From contig BJOX01000163.1 in the NCBI GenBank assembly GCA_009731375.1, positions 513,732-577,731 of the forward strand: a stretch of DNA of 64,000 nucleotides, given 5' to 3'. Position 1 is the stretch's first letter, and the number at the start of each line of letters is the position of its first letter. Positions 33,624 to 43,825 of the stretch are shown here, in pieces. The DNA comes from Paulinella micropora (Eukaryota; Cercozoa; Imbricatea; Euglyphida). The position numbers and the translations under genes were made by a program. Below the pieces are notes generated by a model, which was not told the origin of the DNA, did no database searches, and was given only the letters and a program-made list of their open reading frames with translations.

Positions 33624-34546
33624 CTAGCGGCCCTGCCAGGCCGCGGCGTCGCGCCGGGCGCGGACCGCGTACGACACGGCCAGGGCCAGCCACCACCCGA
33701 GTACGAGCAACCCGTGCGTGCAGAGGACAGCCGCCCACCACCGCCGCTGGCCGCGGTCGTAGCCCCCGGAGCACTGCCGCGGCGAGCAGCGGCGCTGCGC
33801 GGCGCCGGCCCGGGCGCCGCGGTGGCCGAGCAGTGACTGGCGGTCCTGGCCGTCGTCCGGCCGCTGGCGTCCGCCCAGGGCTAGGTCCACGGCCCAGATC
33901 ACGACCCACGCCATGGCCGACGCCGTGAGCCCCACCGTGAGGCCCAGCAGCAGCCCCCCCCCGCCACTGCCGCGGGCCGCGGAAGCCGAACAAGAAGAGG
34001 GAGCCGGTGCGCGCGGTGTCGGGCCACGCGTCCGGCGCGGCCGGCAGCGGCGGCAGCACGTAGAAGCACTCGTCGCGGCTCAGGTTGAAGAGGAGCGCCA
34101 GGTCCCCCGGCTCCAGCCCCGGCGGCAGCGAGTAGTACAGGTCCAGCAGGTGCTGCAGCCGCTGCAGTTCGTCGTACATGGCCCGTGTCGTGTTGTCCAT
34201 GCCCGTGCGCAGCGCGGCGCGCAGCTGCGGCAGCTTTTGCACCAGCTCCAGGCCCTCGTCGTACAGGCCGCCGAGCTCGGCCTGCAGCAGGCGCAGGGCG
34301 CTCTGGCGGCGAATGAGCTCGGCGGACCGGTTGGCGGCCTGGGCTAGCAAGACAGCGTACTCGTCGCCCCAGTCGTCCGCTTGGTCGACGATCTGCTGGG
34401 CCGAGCGGTTCGCGGTCAGCTGCACGCCGGAGAAGTACGTGAGCGCCCGCTGGACCGACACGTCCGCCAGGCTGTAGGCCTGCAGCGAGTCTCGTGCGGC
34501 CGCGTCGAGCTCCGCGGGGTCGATGAGCTCGTTCCACCTAGTACAC
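33624..34546 (-). CDS. Probable type I/two-span membrane glycoprotein (N-terminus in gap, one frameshift)
   Basis: A helical ectodomain of ~200 residues with at least four N-glycosylation sequons (Asn-Arg-Ser twice, Asn-Thr-Thr, Asn-Leu-Ser) and heptad-like Leu patterns. The frame changes at a C-run at 33955-33963. The continuation contains a hydrophobic segment (Ala-Met-Ala-Trp-Val-Val-Ile-Trp, about 33900-33930), a Cys-containing loop and a second hydrophobic segment (Leu-Leu-Val-Leu-Gly-Trp-Trp-Leu-Ala-Leu-Ala-Val, about 33680-33720), followed by a short basic tail. The 5' end lies in the 34570-34794 gap, so any signal peptide is not visible. It resembles an envelope or cell-surface protein in layout only. 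Confidence 0.55.
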
Positions 34547-34807
34547 CGGGGGGGGGGGGGGGCGCCAAANNNNNNNNNNNNNNNNNNNNNNNNNNNNNNN
34601 NNNNNNNNNNNNNNNNNNNNNNNNNNNNNNNNNNNNNNNNNNNNNNNNNNNNNNNNNNNNNNNNNNNNNNNNNNNNNNNNNNNNNNNNNNNNNNNNNNNN
34701 NNNNNNNNNNNNNNNNNNNNNNNNNNNNNNNNNNNNNNNNNNNNNNNNNNNNNNNNNNNNNNNNNNNNNNNNNNNNNNNNNNNNNNNNNNNNNNGGGGGG
34801 GGGGGGG
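34547..34807. other. Assembly gap inside a poly-G tract
   Basis: About 16 G, a short GCGCCAAA, 225 N, then about 13 G, directly upstream of the membrane-protein frame. Confidence 0.85.
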
Positions 34808-35082
34808 TTGGATCGCACACAAAAGCTTTTAAGGGTTTCCGATGTTTTGAGGGGAGCGATCCCCGCCCCTTTTTCCCGGGCACTGGTGGTGATTCGGTCG
34901 AAAAGGCAGTAGTGCTGGTAAGACAGGCAGCACCCGTGAGGGGGCAAGACTCGGAAAAGTGCAGGAGGGGACACAAGAAACTCGACCAGGGCTGCGACAA
35001 CAGATTTTAATGAGAGACAGTTTTTTTAATGTACCATGATAAGTAATGAATATTTTTTGGGCTTTTCCTGCGAGCATTTCTT
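34808..35082. other. No gene recognised
   Basis: Between the gap and the helicase remnant. It contains a TTTTAATGAGAG segment that could serve 3' end formation. Confidence 0.3.
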
Positions 35083-36390
35083 TTAGCGCGTGTAATTGCC
35101 CACAGGGGGCTGGGTCGCGAGGGTGCAAGCCTCTGCTATGCCAAAGGCTGTCTGCCCTTGAAACGTGTCGGGTGCGATTTCGTATGCAGAGAAAGTTTTA
35201 TTTCCTTTTCTAAAATTCCCGTCGGGTCGAGCTGGGTTTTTGGTTCGCACTAGTTTGCATGGGAGTAGCAGCGGCATGACAAGCTAGCAGAGAGGGCTGC
35301 CTGCAAAGACAGCACCTTGCTTTCGTCTTCGAGGACTGCTAGCACGTGTGCGCTTGGGTGCCACTTTTCCCGCGCCACGCGACAGCCTGCGCGGAGTGCG
35401 CGCAGGGACTGAGTGAGCTGCTTGCCGTCGATTTCCCAGGTTTCGAACTGCAGATCCTGATGGTCTTTGTGGAGGCTGCACTTGAGGGCGTTTAGGAAGG
35501 AGGCTACTGCTGCTAGGGCGGGAAGCTTGACTTTTTGGCCATCAAACAGGGACACGAAACGCCCTGATAATAAAACAGAATGCGTATACCCGGGAACTTG
35601 GCCTCCAGAAAGCGCTTCAGCGCCGAGCCCTGGCGTTTGCTGCCCAATGGCAGGGCCATATGTTGGCCTCGGGCCAGCGTAGCAGCAGCGCGCGCTTAAA
35701 GCTGGTGTGGCTGCGGTGCAAGAAGCAGCGGCAGTACATGTGCGCGGTGTATGTACTCCAAAAATGGATCGTGTTTTTAGGTGTTGCCTCGCCCCCGCCG
35801 AGTGCCAGCTCCGCGGCAGGCCCCGTGTTCAGCAGGGTCTGCAGGACCTAAACGCTTTTCTGGCTGAGAAAGGCGTCCATGGCCAGCACACACTTGCTTC
35901 TTCGTAGCAAGTAAGCAAAAATTTGGGCGTTCTTCTGATTGATGTTGCCCTTGCACAGCCCAGCTGTGACATTGAACAGAGTCGATTCACTTTCATCTAA
36001 CACTACCAAGTCAAATGGGTATTTGCCCGATAGGTGATTCAGGCTTTCATACTGATACACACAGAAGTCGGGGTCACCACCTTCTCGCGTTGCGCGCTGG
36101 TCTTGGTAAAACTCGATTGAAAATCCGTGTGTCTCTAGCTCTTGTTGCAGGCGCCGGTGGTCAAAGGCGATTCCGGGGCCGATTACGAGCATGCGGAACG
36201 AGCCGTTGGCCCCTCGTAATTCGGCAAGCGTTGCCATTTCCTCGTCTGTAAAAATCCCATTGGGGTTGATCCCCTTGATTGCCAACAGTAACTGGATAAA
36301 CGCCTCCGTCTTGCCACAGCCCATCATTGCCCTGAGAAAGACGAGGCGGGCCTTCTTCGGGAGTGCCAGCTTTCAGACCCACCGGTCATT
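35083..36390 (-). pseudogene. UL9-type origin-binding helicase homologue, broken
   Basis: SF2 helicase of the herpesvirus origin-binding-protein family. Leu-Arg-Ala-Met-Met-Gly-Cys-Gly-Lys-Thr-Glu-Ala is Walker A (about 36300-36340). Val-Val-Leu-Asp-Glu-Ser-Glu-Ser-Thr-Leu is the family-specific Walker B (35985-36011), and Ala-Met-Asp-Ala-Phe-Leu-Ser is motif III (35860-35885). A TAG stop follows at 35848-35850, but similarity continues in the same frame. After a further frame change a motif IV-like region (Leu-Gly-Ser-Lys-Arg-Gln-Gly-Ser... Ile-Leu-Phe-Tyr-Tyr) lies at about 35560-35660. Two more ORFs (35555-35250, 35277-35083) may be C-terminal pieces. In a live virus it would unwind the replication origin for the neighbouring primase. 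Its 5' end overlaps the primase 3' end. Confidence 0.75.
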
Positions 36391-36624
36391 GTACTTATGT
36401 TCATTTTGTGGTAGAGCTGCCCCCCACATACAATTGCTCTGCACCAAAATACTCTAGGTGTTCGGGTAGCGTGTGCTATCTGCTGCGCCCTGGCGATGGT
36501 AGGTAGTTCTGGCGCGCGGCAGAGCGTGCGCCCCGCAGCCCGTCGCGCGCGGCGCCTCTGCCCGCCCCTGGCGCGGCGGGCAAAGGCGCCGCGCGCCCTA
36601 GACGGGGCAGAGCTGCTGCTGCTG

Positions 36625-36692
<68 letters not shown>

Positions 36693-38890
36693 GCTGCTGC
36701 TGCTGGTACTGCTGCTGTTGTTGTGTTCGGCCAGACGCCGGCGCTTGTGCGGGGGGCTGCGAGCAGGCTTCCCCTTGGCAGTAGGCTCCCCCGCGGTGGC
36801 GGGCTGGGCCTTTTTGCGCTCTGTGCATAAGGAACAGACCTGCAGCCACCACGCTTGTAGATCCATGACGATGCGGAGCTGGCCGCCCGTGCCCTCCTCG
36901 GGGCAATCTGGGCAGGGTACTAAGAATTCGTCCGTGCGGTGGTATCGCACAGACGGTGCGGCGCGGCCCTTGGCCTTGCTTTCTTGCTTTTCGTCGTCGT
37001 CATTCGGGGTGTCCCCGTCTTCTTTGTCGGAGGAGGATTCTCCTCCCTCGGAGGATGGGGGCTCCGAGTTTTCTGCTGTTACCCCCTGTGCCCGCCGCCG
37101 CTTGGGCCGCCGCTTGGGCCGGCGCGACCCGGAGACCACCACCTGTTGCAGCCTCGACGTGACGGCTGCGGGCCAGCCGGCCTCCTCCAAAAAGCGCTGA
37201 AGCTCGCTGAAGCGCGAAGAAACCAGGTGGGGCAGGAGCTCTTGGACGAGCGCAGTGCGCTCGGTGTCCGTGAGCTCACGCGCCCCCCTTCCGGCCCGCG
37301 GCAGCGGGCTGGGCCCTTGTCCTTGTTCTTTGCTTCGAAGATGGGTCGTTCGTCCCCTTCGTCGTCGTCGTCGACGTCGCTCGTGGCGTTTTCGGCATGG
37401 GGCGCGTGCCTTCCCAGACGGCTGGCCCACGGGGCGGGGGGGAGGTGCAGGCGCAGGCGCGCCGACGGATGTGCCGGTCCAGGGTTCGAACAGATTTCTC
37501 ACTAGGGTCGATTTCGAGCGTTCGTGGACGGCGCGGCAACGCGTGCAGTGACAACCGTAGAAGACGTTGCCTCCGGCGCCCATAAACATGTATGCATTGT
37601 TGCTCTTATGACACATGGATGTATCGGTCATAAGAGTAGTGATGCTATCACTAGCCTCCTCCTCGTCGTCCACGGGCTGGTTCTGTTGTCTTGCGTGGCG
37701 TCTTTGACGGCGTGCCTCGTGAACGAGGCACAGGCGCCCGCGCGGGTCGCGTGCCGTGCGCGCGACAAAGAAGAGAGACCCCGACTTTCTGTCCTGCTCC
37801 AAGGACAGGGTGGACGTTCTGTCGCCCCAGCCCTTGAGGATGAGGTCCAGTTTGCTGAGGATGGCGCGTTGGTGGTCGGAGATGACGGCCGGCGGCGTGG
37901 CGCGGGCCAGCCCGCCTTCACGGACTGGGCGCGCCCCGCCGCGGGCGGTTCGGCGCCCCGCCGCCTGCCTCCCGCCCAAGGGGAGCACGGTGACGGTGGC
38001 GGGACCGCGCGGAGAGTGGCTTGGGCAGTGTTTGATAAAGTCGTCGTAGCTCGGCAGAGGGAGAGGAGTGGCTCCCGCTCGCGTGAGGTCTTGTATCTTC
38101 TGAGATCCCGGGATTTGCAGCAGCGCCTGAGCAAATAGACGCTCGGGTCGATGATGGTGCCGCTGTTTTTGGTGTGTTTGTAGAGCGGCGAGGAGGCGTC
38201 GAAGCGGAGCCTGGAAGCCACGAGGCGCCCCAGCTCGAGCGGGGCCGGGGCGGGCAGCTCGGGCGGGGCCGGAGCGGGGTCCTGGACCTTGAGCAGCCAC
38301 TGCTGGACAAAGTCGCCTGCGTCGTGCACCGACTGGAAGACGACGTTGGGGAAGGCGACGTGGAACGAGTTTTTTTACCAGCAGCCCGGGTTTCCTGCGT
38401 CCGGGGGGCACGCGCGCCCGAAGTCGTGGCTGTGCATGTCGTCGGCGGCCGACGCCGCGAGCCCCAGCCCGGCCAGAGCGAGGCCTACGGAGTCTCGGAG
38501 TGCGTGCAGGCGCTGCTGGGGCTCTGCGTTGGGCCCGGTACCCTGCGAATACCATTCTAGGTCCAGGTAGAGTGCGCACGAGTCGGTGATGATAACAAAG
38601 AAGCTCCGCTCCATCTCGTTGAAGCAGCTGTAAATTTCGCGATAAAAGGTTTGGGCGTCGGGGCAGGAGCCAAACAGGTGGCGCTCGGCGGGCGCCTTGC
38701 CCTGCGAGTCGGGGCCGGGGGGCAAGTTCAGTTTATAGAAAAAGATGTGCTGCAGCTCTTTGCCCTTGGCAAAGCAGGCTTCTCCTGGGAACGAGCCCTT
38801 GCCGCTCGTTTCGAAGAGTTGGATTGGTTTGGGCAGATTGCGCGTGATCGTGACGACGCAAGGCGGTCGCCTTGCTCCATGGGCAGACAT
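36324..38890 (-). CDS. PrimPol/UL52-type DNA primase, disrupted
   Basis: The archaeo-eukaryotic primase superfamily makes primers for DNA replication. From the 38890 start: Leu-Tyr-Leu-Asp-Leu-Glu (catalytic DxE, about 38555-38572), then an in-frame TAA at 38375-38377. In the same frame follow Ser-Phe-His-Val (motif II) and Ile-Ile-Asp-Pro-Ser-Val-Tyr (third acidic residue, about 38145-38165), then a frame change. The UL52/PrimPol zinc motif Cys-His-Lys-Ser-Asn-Asn... Cys-His-Cys-Thr-Arg-Cys is at about 37540-37620. The remaining ~400 residues hold a second CxxC pair (Cys-Pro-Asp-Cys... Cys-Ser-Leu-Cys), acidic and basic tracts and a poly-Ser run coded by (CTA/CTG)n at 36615-36715. The catalytic order is complete, but the gene cannot be translated as one protein as assembled. 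Confidence 0.82.
36613..36722. repeat. (CTA)n/(CTG)n microsatellite coding poly-Ser
   Basis: About 35 triplets inside the primase C-terminal region. It reads poly-Ser on the minus strand. Confidence 0.9.
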
Positions 38891-39027
38891 TGGGGGAGCT
38901 GTTCTCCCTCACTTTTGCGCGGTCCGCACCCCTGCCCCTCGCTTCGTGTCGGCGCCCTCGTGGCAGAATGCTCGCGTCCTTTTTGTTTTTGTGTTAGTTA
39001 TGTATAAGCCGTAAGGCACCCCCTCCC

Positions 39028-39221
39028 GCGCCCCCCCCCCCCCCCCCCNNNNNNNNNNNNNNNNNNNNNNNNNNNNNNNNNNNNNNNNNNNNNNNNNNNN
39101 NNNNNNNNNNNNNNNNNNNNNNNNNNNNNNNNNNNNNNNNNNNNNNNNNNNNNNNNNNNNNNNNNNNNNNNNNNNNNNNNNNNNNNNNNNNNNNNNNNNN
39201 NNNNNNNNNNNNNNNNNNNNN

Positions 39222-39255
<34 letters not shown>
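39028..39255. other. Gap between a poly-C and a poly-G run, divergent promoter region
   Basis: 20 C on the left, 173 N, 34 G on the right. Unlike the other gaps the two edges are complementary, so the hidden DNA may be an inverted repeat or mis-oriented contig. It lies between the divergent starts of the primase (38890) and the UL9-like paralogue (39299). Confidence 0.8.
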
Positions 39256-39259
<4 letters not shown>

Positions 39260-39298
39260 CCCCCCCACGCACACGGCGGTTCCCCTGTGTGCCGGGGG

Positions 39299-40003
39299 AT
39301 GTTCCAGAAAAGCGAGGAAATGAGCAGCGGCGCCCAACATTCTCTCAAACGCGCGCGCGAGCGGGGGCAAGAGGAGGCGCAAGAGAAGGAGGAGGAGTTG
39401 AAGATCCCGTCCTTCACCCGTGGCAACGATCGCTACGTGAAGCCTTACCTGCTGAGCAAGGCCACGCGGCTGTCGCTTGTGCGCAGCGCCTGGGGCACGG
39501 GGAAGAAGTATGCGCTGGCAAACCTGCTTTTAGCTCTGCAGGGTGTCGATTGCGAGACGGTTCGGGCGGCCTACAGCGTCAAGGAGCAGCGGGCGCTGCA
39601 GGGGCTCTTTAAAACGCCCCTGTGCGTCCTCGTAATCAGCTCGGGGCGGACGGGGAACGTGATGTATGCTCGCCTACGGAAACACCTGGAGCCTCACCGC
39701 GTGCAGGTGAAAAAGTGTGGAGCGGCGACGAGGCGGAGTGACAAGCTTTGTTCAGAGATTAACAATCTGCACCAGCTGCTGGGGGAGGACGTTGCCCCCT
39801 TCCAGCTGGTAGTTTTGAACGAGAGCGAGGAATTGCTCAGCAGCATGTTTATGGATGAGTGTGTTCGACACCCGCGGTGGAATCAGAACAGGAAGGCGGT
39901 CGAGCGCGTGCTGCGTGCCTCGCAGGCCATAATTTGCTGGGACCCCTTTCTTGGCAGAAAGACCGAGGATGTTATACAAGCTCTTCTTTCTGTTGAGGGG
40001 TGA
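39299..40003 (+). CDS. Second UL9-type helicase-like protein, N-terminal half only
   Basis: Intact 234-codon ORF. A basic/acidic N-terminus is followed by Leu-Val-Arg-Ser-Ala-Trp-Gly-Thr-Gly-Lys-Lys (Walker A with Lys in place of Ser/Thr after GK), Val-Val-Leu-Asn-Glu-Ser-Glu-Glu-Leu-Leu (Walker B with Asn for the catalytic Asp) and Ile-Cys-Trp-Asp-Pro-Phe-Leu-Gly. The same three landmarks, in the same order and spacing, occur in the 36390-35848 frame, so the two are paralogues. It stops right after motif III (TGA), with AATAAA 50 nt downstream. ATP hydrolysis is unlikely given the substitutions. It may be a regulatory or capture domain, or a relic. Confidence 0.7.
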   Translation: MFQKSEEMSSGAQHSLKRARERGQEEAQEKEEELKIPSFTRGNDRYVKPYLLSKATRLSLVRSAWGTGKKYALANLLLALQGVDCETVRAAYSVKEQRALQGLFKTPLCVLVISSGRTGNVMYARLRKHLEPHRVQVKKCGAATRRSDKLCSEINNLHQLLGEDVAPFQLVVLNESEELLSSMFMDECVRHPRWNQNRKAVERVLRASQAIICWDPFLGRKTEDVIQALLSVEG

Positions 40004-40289
40004 GCCCCGCTGATTTTTTGCGGACTGCTCTGGAAGTTAATTTCAAAGTATAGTTTAATAAAACCCCCCTCCCCCTCCAACTTTTATCTGCACTGTTCCG
40101 GTCGGTGAGAACGCAACATGGCTAGTTAGGGCGCGTCCGTTGTCTCACAAGAGTAAGAAAAGCAAAGCCACGTAAAACCCCATACCGACAGGGAAAAAGA
40201 AGGCAGATAGCACGCCTGGAACGGCCAGAGCTCGAGCCCGCTGCTGTGGTGCCCGCTGCAGGAGCCCAGGCTAACTGCCCGTTCCCAGA

Positions 40290-40640
40290 CCAAGGTAGCC
40301 AAGGTGGGGGACAAGCGCGTGGCGCCGCCTGTGTCTACGGCCAGCTACGCCCTGCTCGAGGGGCTTTGATACCGACAGCGACAAGCAGGACTTCGTTGCC
40401 TTTGGCTCGATGAAGGGGGTAACTAGAGTGGCCCATTGCAAAGGACGACTGTACTTAACAGGCACCACAGTGGGCGGCGTGGTCGTAATGTGGGCTCTGA
40501 CCCGCCAGAGCAAGAGTTGGGTCTTGGTAGCTGACACCCTGAACCGTAAGGCTGTAGAGTGGGGGGTCAGGCATGGTTCAAGGTTCATGAGCTATCCCCT
40601 TGTGCACCTTGAACTATCCCGAATAATTAGTGGAGCCGAG
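40290..40640 (+). pseudogene. Possible kelch-like fragment
   Basis: An open stretch with Gly-Ser-Met-Lys-Gly-Val, Gly-Arg-Leu-Tyr-Leu-Thr-Gly and Trp-Val-Leu-Val-Ala-Asp, spaced like a kelch blade. No start codon upstream in a good context. It faces the intact-looking kelch gene tail to tail. Confidence 0.35.
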
Positions 40641-40653
40641 AGGGAAAAAAGTT

Positions 40654-41804
40654 TTATTTATTTTTCTCGTCGGTACAGTGAAGCCATCCAAACGCGTGCG
40701 TTGTTCGTTGTCGTGTTAGCAATTTTGTTTTGTCTAGCGTCCAGGGGGGGGGGGGGTCTGTGTGCGCCGGTAATTCCTGAAACGCAGGGGAAAGGGCTGT
40801 ACGTGCGCGCTTGGCGGCTGGTGCCAAGGGCGCGGGGGTAGACAAAAGTACACAGCCGGCGTTGAGTCTCGCGTAATTTAGGGACGCTTGTGGTTCCCAG
40901 CGGTCCTTCGCTGCCTTGTAGCTTTCCACCGAGGCGAGCGCAGAGTCGCCCCAATCGCCGCTGCCGCCCGCCACGTACAGCTGCTGTCGGTAGACAAAGG
41001 CAGAAGCGCCGGTGCGTGCCTCCCCCAAGCTCGCCACCGACCTCCACTTGCGGGTCCGGGGGTCGAAGCGTTGGACTCACCTAGCACCTCCTCGTGAATT
41101 GGGGTAAACAGAGTCCCGCCTATGGCATAGAGACAGTTGTGCAGAACCGCCGTCGTCAGGTCGTGGCGGGCTCGATTGAGGCTGGGGGCGAAGAACCACT
41201 TGTTCTGCTTTGGGCAATACTTCTCTATCGTGGTGCAGCTCCTGTCGTCTGTACGTCCACCCACGAGATACAGCTCACCGCCGAGTGCAGCTAAGCGGGC
41301 TTCCTGTCGAACTCGGTTAGGGTGGCTTAGCGTTCGCCACTCGTTCTTAGCCTCGTCGTAGACATACAACGAGGCTTTGCCGGGCATACTGTCCGCCGTG
41401 ACCACATAGAGCAAACCGTCAAGGGCCACGCCGAGATCCCCGTACGCCCAGGGCAGGGTTGTTTTGATTTCCCAGCTGCGGTAATACAAGTCGTAGCACT
41501 CGACAAGGCGCGACGGGACATAATCAAACGGGCCTGGTTCCTTAGTGGGAAGGTGGCCCTCGATGCCACCAACGCAAAACAGCTTGCCTCCCACGGTCAC
41601 CAAGAGCTGGTCAGCTCTGCCGGTAGGCAGACCGAGCTGCGACAGGCTCCACTTGTTCCCGTCAAACACTTCGGCCGAGTTGTTGCCTGGTCCCAAACCA
41701 CCCAGCACCATCACGCCCCCGGTTTGTCCGCCGGGGTCGAGGGTGGACGAGGCATCATCGCCGTCGGTAGCAGCAGCTGTCCGTTTGGGCATGGAACGTG
41801 ACAT
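40654..41804 (-). CDS. Kelch-repeat protein (one frameshift)
   Basis: The start at 41804 (Met-Ser-Arg-Ser). After ~25 residues there are about six kelch blades with the Gly-Gly doublet and spaced Tyr/Trp. Examples are Val-Met-Val-Leu-Gly-Gly, Leu-Phe-Cys-Val-Gly-Gly, Leu-Tyr-Val-Val, Leu-Tyr-Leu-Val-Gly-Gly, Leu-Tyr-Ala-Ile-Gly-Gly and, after a single-base frame change near 41085, Leu-Tyr-Val-Ala-Gly-Gly. This would form a beta-propeller for protein binding, often an E3-ligase adaptor in viral kelch proteins. No BTB or F-box is present. The C-terminal ~60 residues are Pro/Thr-rich and of uncertain reality. Confidence 0.78.
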
Positions 41805-42235
41805 GGCTAACAGCACATCACGCCAGGGTACACACACAAAACGATATATCTAAACTTTCGCTTTTATCTTCAATTGACCTCGCTGCCTGCCAATGAGGGA
41901 GGGGAGAAAGAGACAGGCAGGGGAGAGATACATGGATTGCAGAGAGGCAGATAAGAAAAAAATAAAGGGAGTTGGGGGTCACCCCCCCCCCCCCCCCCCC
42001 CCAAACGAAAAAAAANNNNNNNNNNNNNNNNNNNNNNNNNNNNNNNNNNNNNNNNNNNNNNNNNNNNNNNNNNNNNNNNNNNNNNNNNNNNNNNNNNNNN
42101 NNGGCCCCCCCCCCCCCCCCCCACCCACCTTTTTTCTTCTTTTTTTGCGCTCCGGTTTAGTGGTGATCATGGCTAGAACTACAAACTCCTAGCGAAAAAA
42201 GAAAGAGAGTTGTGTTTGTTGGTAAAGTGCTCTAA
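41805..42235. other. Divergent intergenic region with poly-C gap
   Basis: Poly-C (41983-42002), A9, 87 N, poly-C (42105-42121) and T-rich sequence between the kelch start and the 42236 start. Confidence 0.75.
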
Positions 42236-43825
42236 ATGAGAAAAAGTGGGCGGCACAAGCGCAAGAAGAAAAAGAAGACGAGTAAGAGCCCGGCGGCGTT
42301 TGGGCCTGGGCAGGCTTATGAGCCGGTGGACTTGGATGGGTTGGCTCAGCTGGCTGTGCTGACAGAGGCGCAGAACAACCGCTATTGTGAAAACGACAAA
42401 TCGTATCTCAGAGATCACATGACCAAGACGAGCCTAATGCGGCACGGGTTGTGTCCCAGATTGTCGGAGCCGGAGGTCGAGCAAAAGCTTTCGCGCGTGA
42501 GCCTGGAAGTCACGTGTTGCGCCATAAGCCCCACGACTATGAAGACGTTGTGCCAAGGCTTCCAGGTGCTACCAAGGGTGTTGGCGCAGGTGTTGGTAGC
42601 CACGTGCCGGCGCCCCGGCGCGCTTTCGTCGGAGGACAATGCCTTTTTCTTGGGGCTTTTGCCGCACCAAGACTGGACCGCAGAGCAGCAGCAGAATGCG
42701 TTTGCGCCGCTGGCCCTAGACATTAAGACGTGTGAGCTGCTGGTCAGGCTAGCTTGCATAGAGCCCATCCGAGTCAGCTTCCGACACGACCCGACGAGTG
42801 TCGCGCGGGTGTGCTGCTGCCTACGCAGCACGGCTCGCTGCGGGGGGCTTGCCAACTGAACCTCACTGCCTTTCTGCTCGTAGTCGCTAAGATCTACACT
42901 AATGAGTAAGACAGCACAGAGCTGCTGGAAGTGCACGTGAACCTGGCGGAGGATCTGGCGCAGAGGGGCGTGCGACGGGCCTGGGGCTGGCTGGCTGGCG
43001 CGGCAGACGCCGCCGGGAGAGCAAGCAGACCCTTGGTTCCTGGAGAAGCTGTTCTTTGCTTCGGCTGGCCAGCCCCAGTCCGAGGCGCAGAGCGGTTTTG
43101 TCAGGGAGATGGCCGCTTGTTTCCGCGAGGAGGAAAGGCCAAGCTACGGCAAGGCGAGGCTGCTGATGCACGTCTTGTGGCAGCATCTGCTCTATCCTCC
43201 CCAGGGTGAGGGCGCTGGTGCGGAGGACTGCCGAAGCGTCGAGTTAAACCTGTACGTGCCGCAGATCTGCCATTTCTGTGTGCAGAGCAGCACGCAAGAC
43301 TTTTTGAAGCGCGGGGTCCGCGGCCAGGGCCGCTTCCGCGCCACGACGACGCTGTCTCCGTGCTGCCTTGGTAACCCCGAGTGCGACAGGGATGCCTGCA
43401 GGAGCCTAGGGGCGTCACTGTGCAAGAAGTTCCCTACGCTCTGCCGTCTGTTGGCCAGCGAAGCCGAGGCCAGGCTTGCGTCTGCGGTGGTAGGCGTGTC
43501 GAGCGAGGCGGACAGGTGCAACCGCGCGGTGAGGGCCCTTGGGGCTTTCCAGAGACAGTTTTTGCTGACGGCCCCTGCCCGACAACAAAGAGTGGCCGCA
43601 AGCCTTCGCCCCCGGGGGCCATGCTGCCCCCCGAGCCCCCCTGCTCCCCCTTTAGCCCACGAGAAAGTATCATTCTTTTTTATTAAAAACTCGACATTTG
43701 TCTTACTTCTTCTGCTCTCCCCTTCCAGCCCGCGCCAGCGGGGTGGGGGCTTAAAACAAGCTCTCTGCGTGGAATGCATGAGCAAAGCTTGCCACATAAA
43801 AGAAACTAGCAGCAGCCAAGGGTGA
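42236..43825 (+). CDS. Hypothetical Cys/Leu-rich island protein (several disruptions)
   Basis: The first ORF (42236-42859) has a very basic start (Lys/Arg run, residues 2-20; likely nuclear or nucleic-acid contact), followed by helical Leu-rich sequence. A frame change in a G6 run (about 42842-42847) leads to continued plausible coding with an in-frame TAA at 42907-42909. Another shift near 43005-43030 opens the 43030-43690 segment, with conserved-looking Trp/Phe/Leu and several Cys (Cys-His-Phe-Cys, Cys-Cys-Leu-Gly-Asn-Pro-Glu-Cys). Coding probably ends near 43690 although the frame stays open to 43825. No family is recognised. These are most simply read as pieces of one gene of ~480 codons. 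Confidence 0.5.

Noticed and set aside
38100-38579. Arg/Pro/Ala-rich N-terminal part of a 751-codon minus frame
   Set aside because: Shadow of the primase catalytic region, which is read in a different frame.
40410-40841. 143-codon plus ORF as a full gene
   Set aside because: Only its first part resembles a kelch blade; the rest overlaps the kelch gene tail and a G run.
35848-42909. In-frame TAG (35848), TAA (38375) and TAA (42907) inside otherwise continuing frames suggested a UAR-reassigned genetic code
   Set aside because: Other genes end convincingly at TAA or TAG with no coding beyond (14085-14087, 31118-31120, 49090-49092), so the standard code is used and these are mutations or errors.
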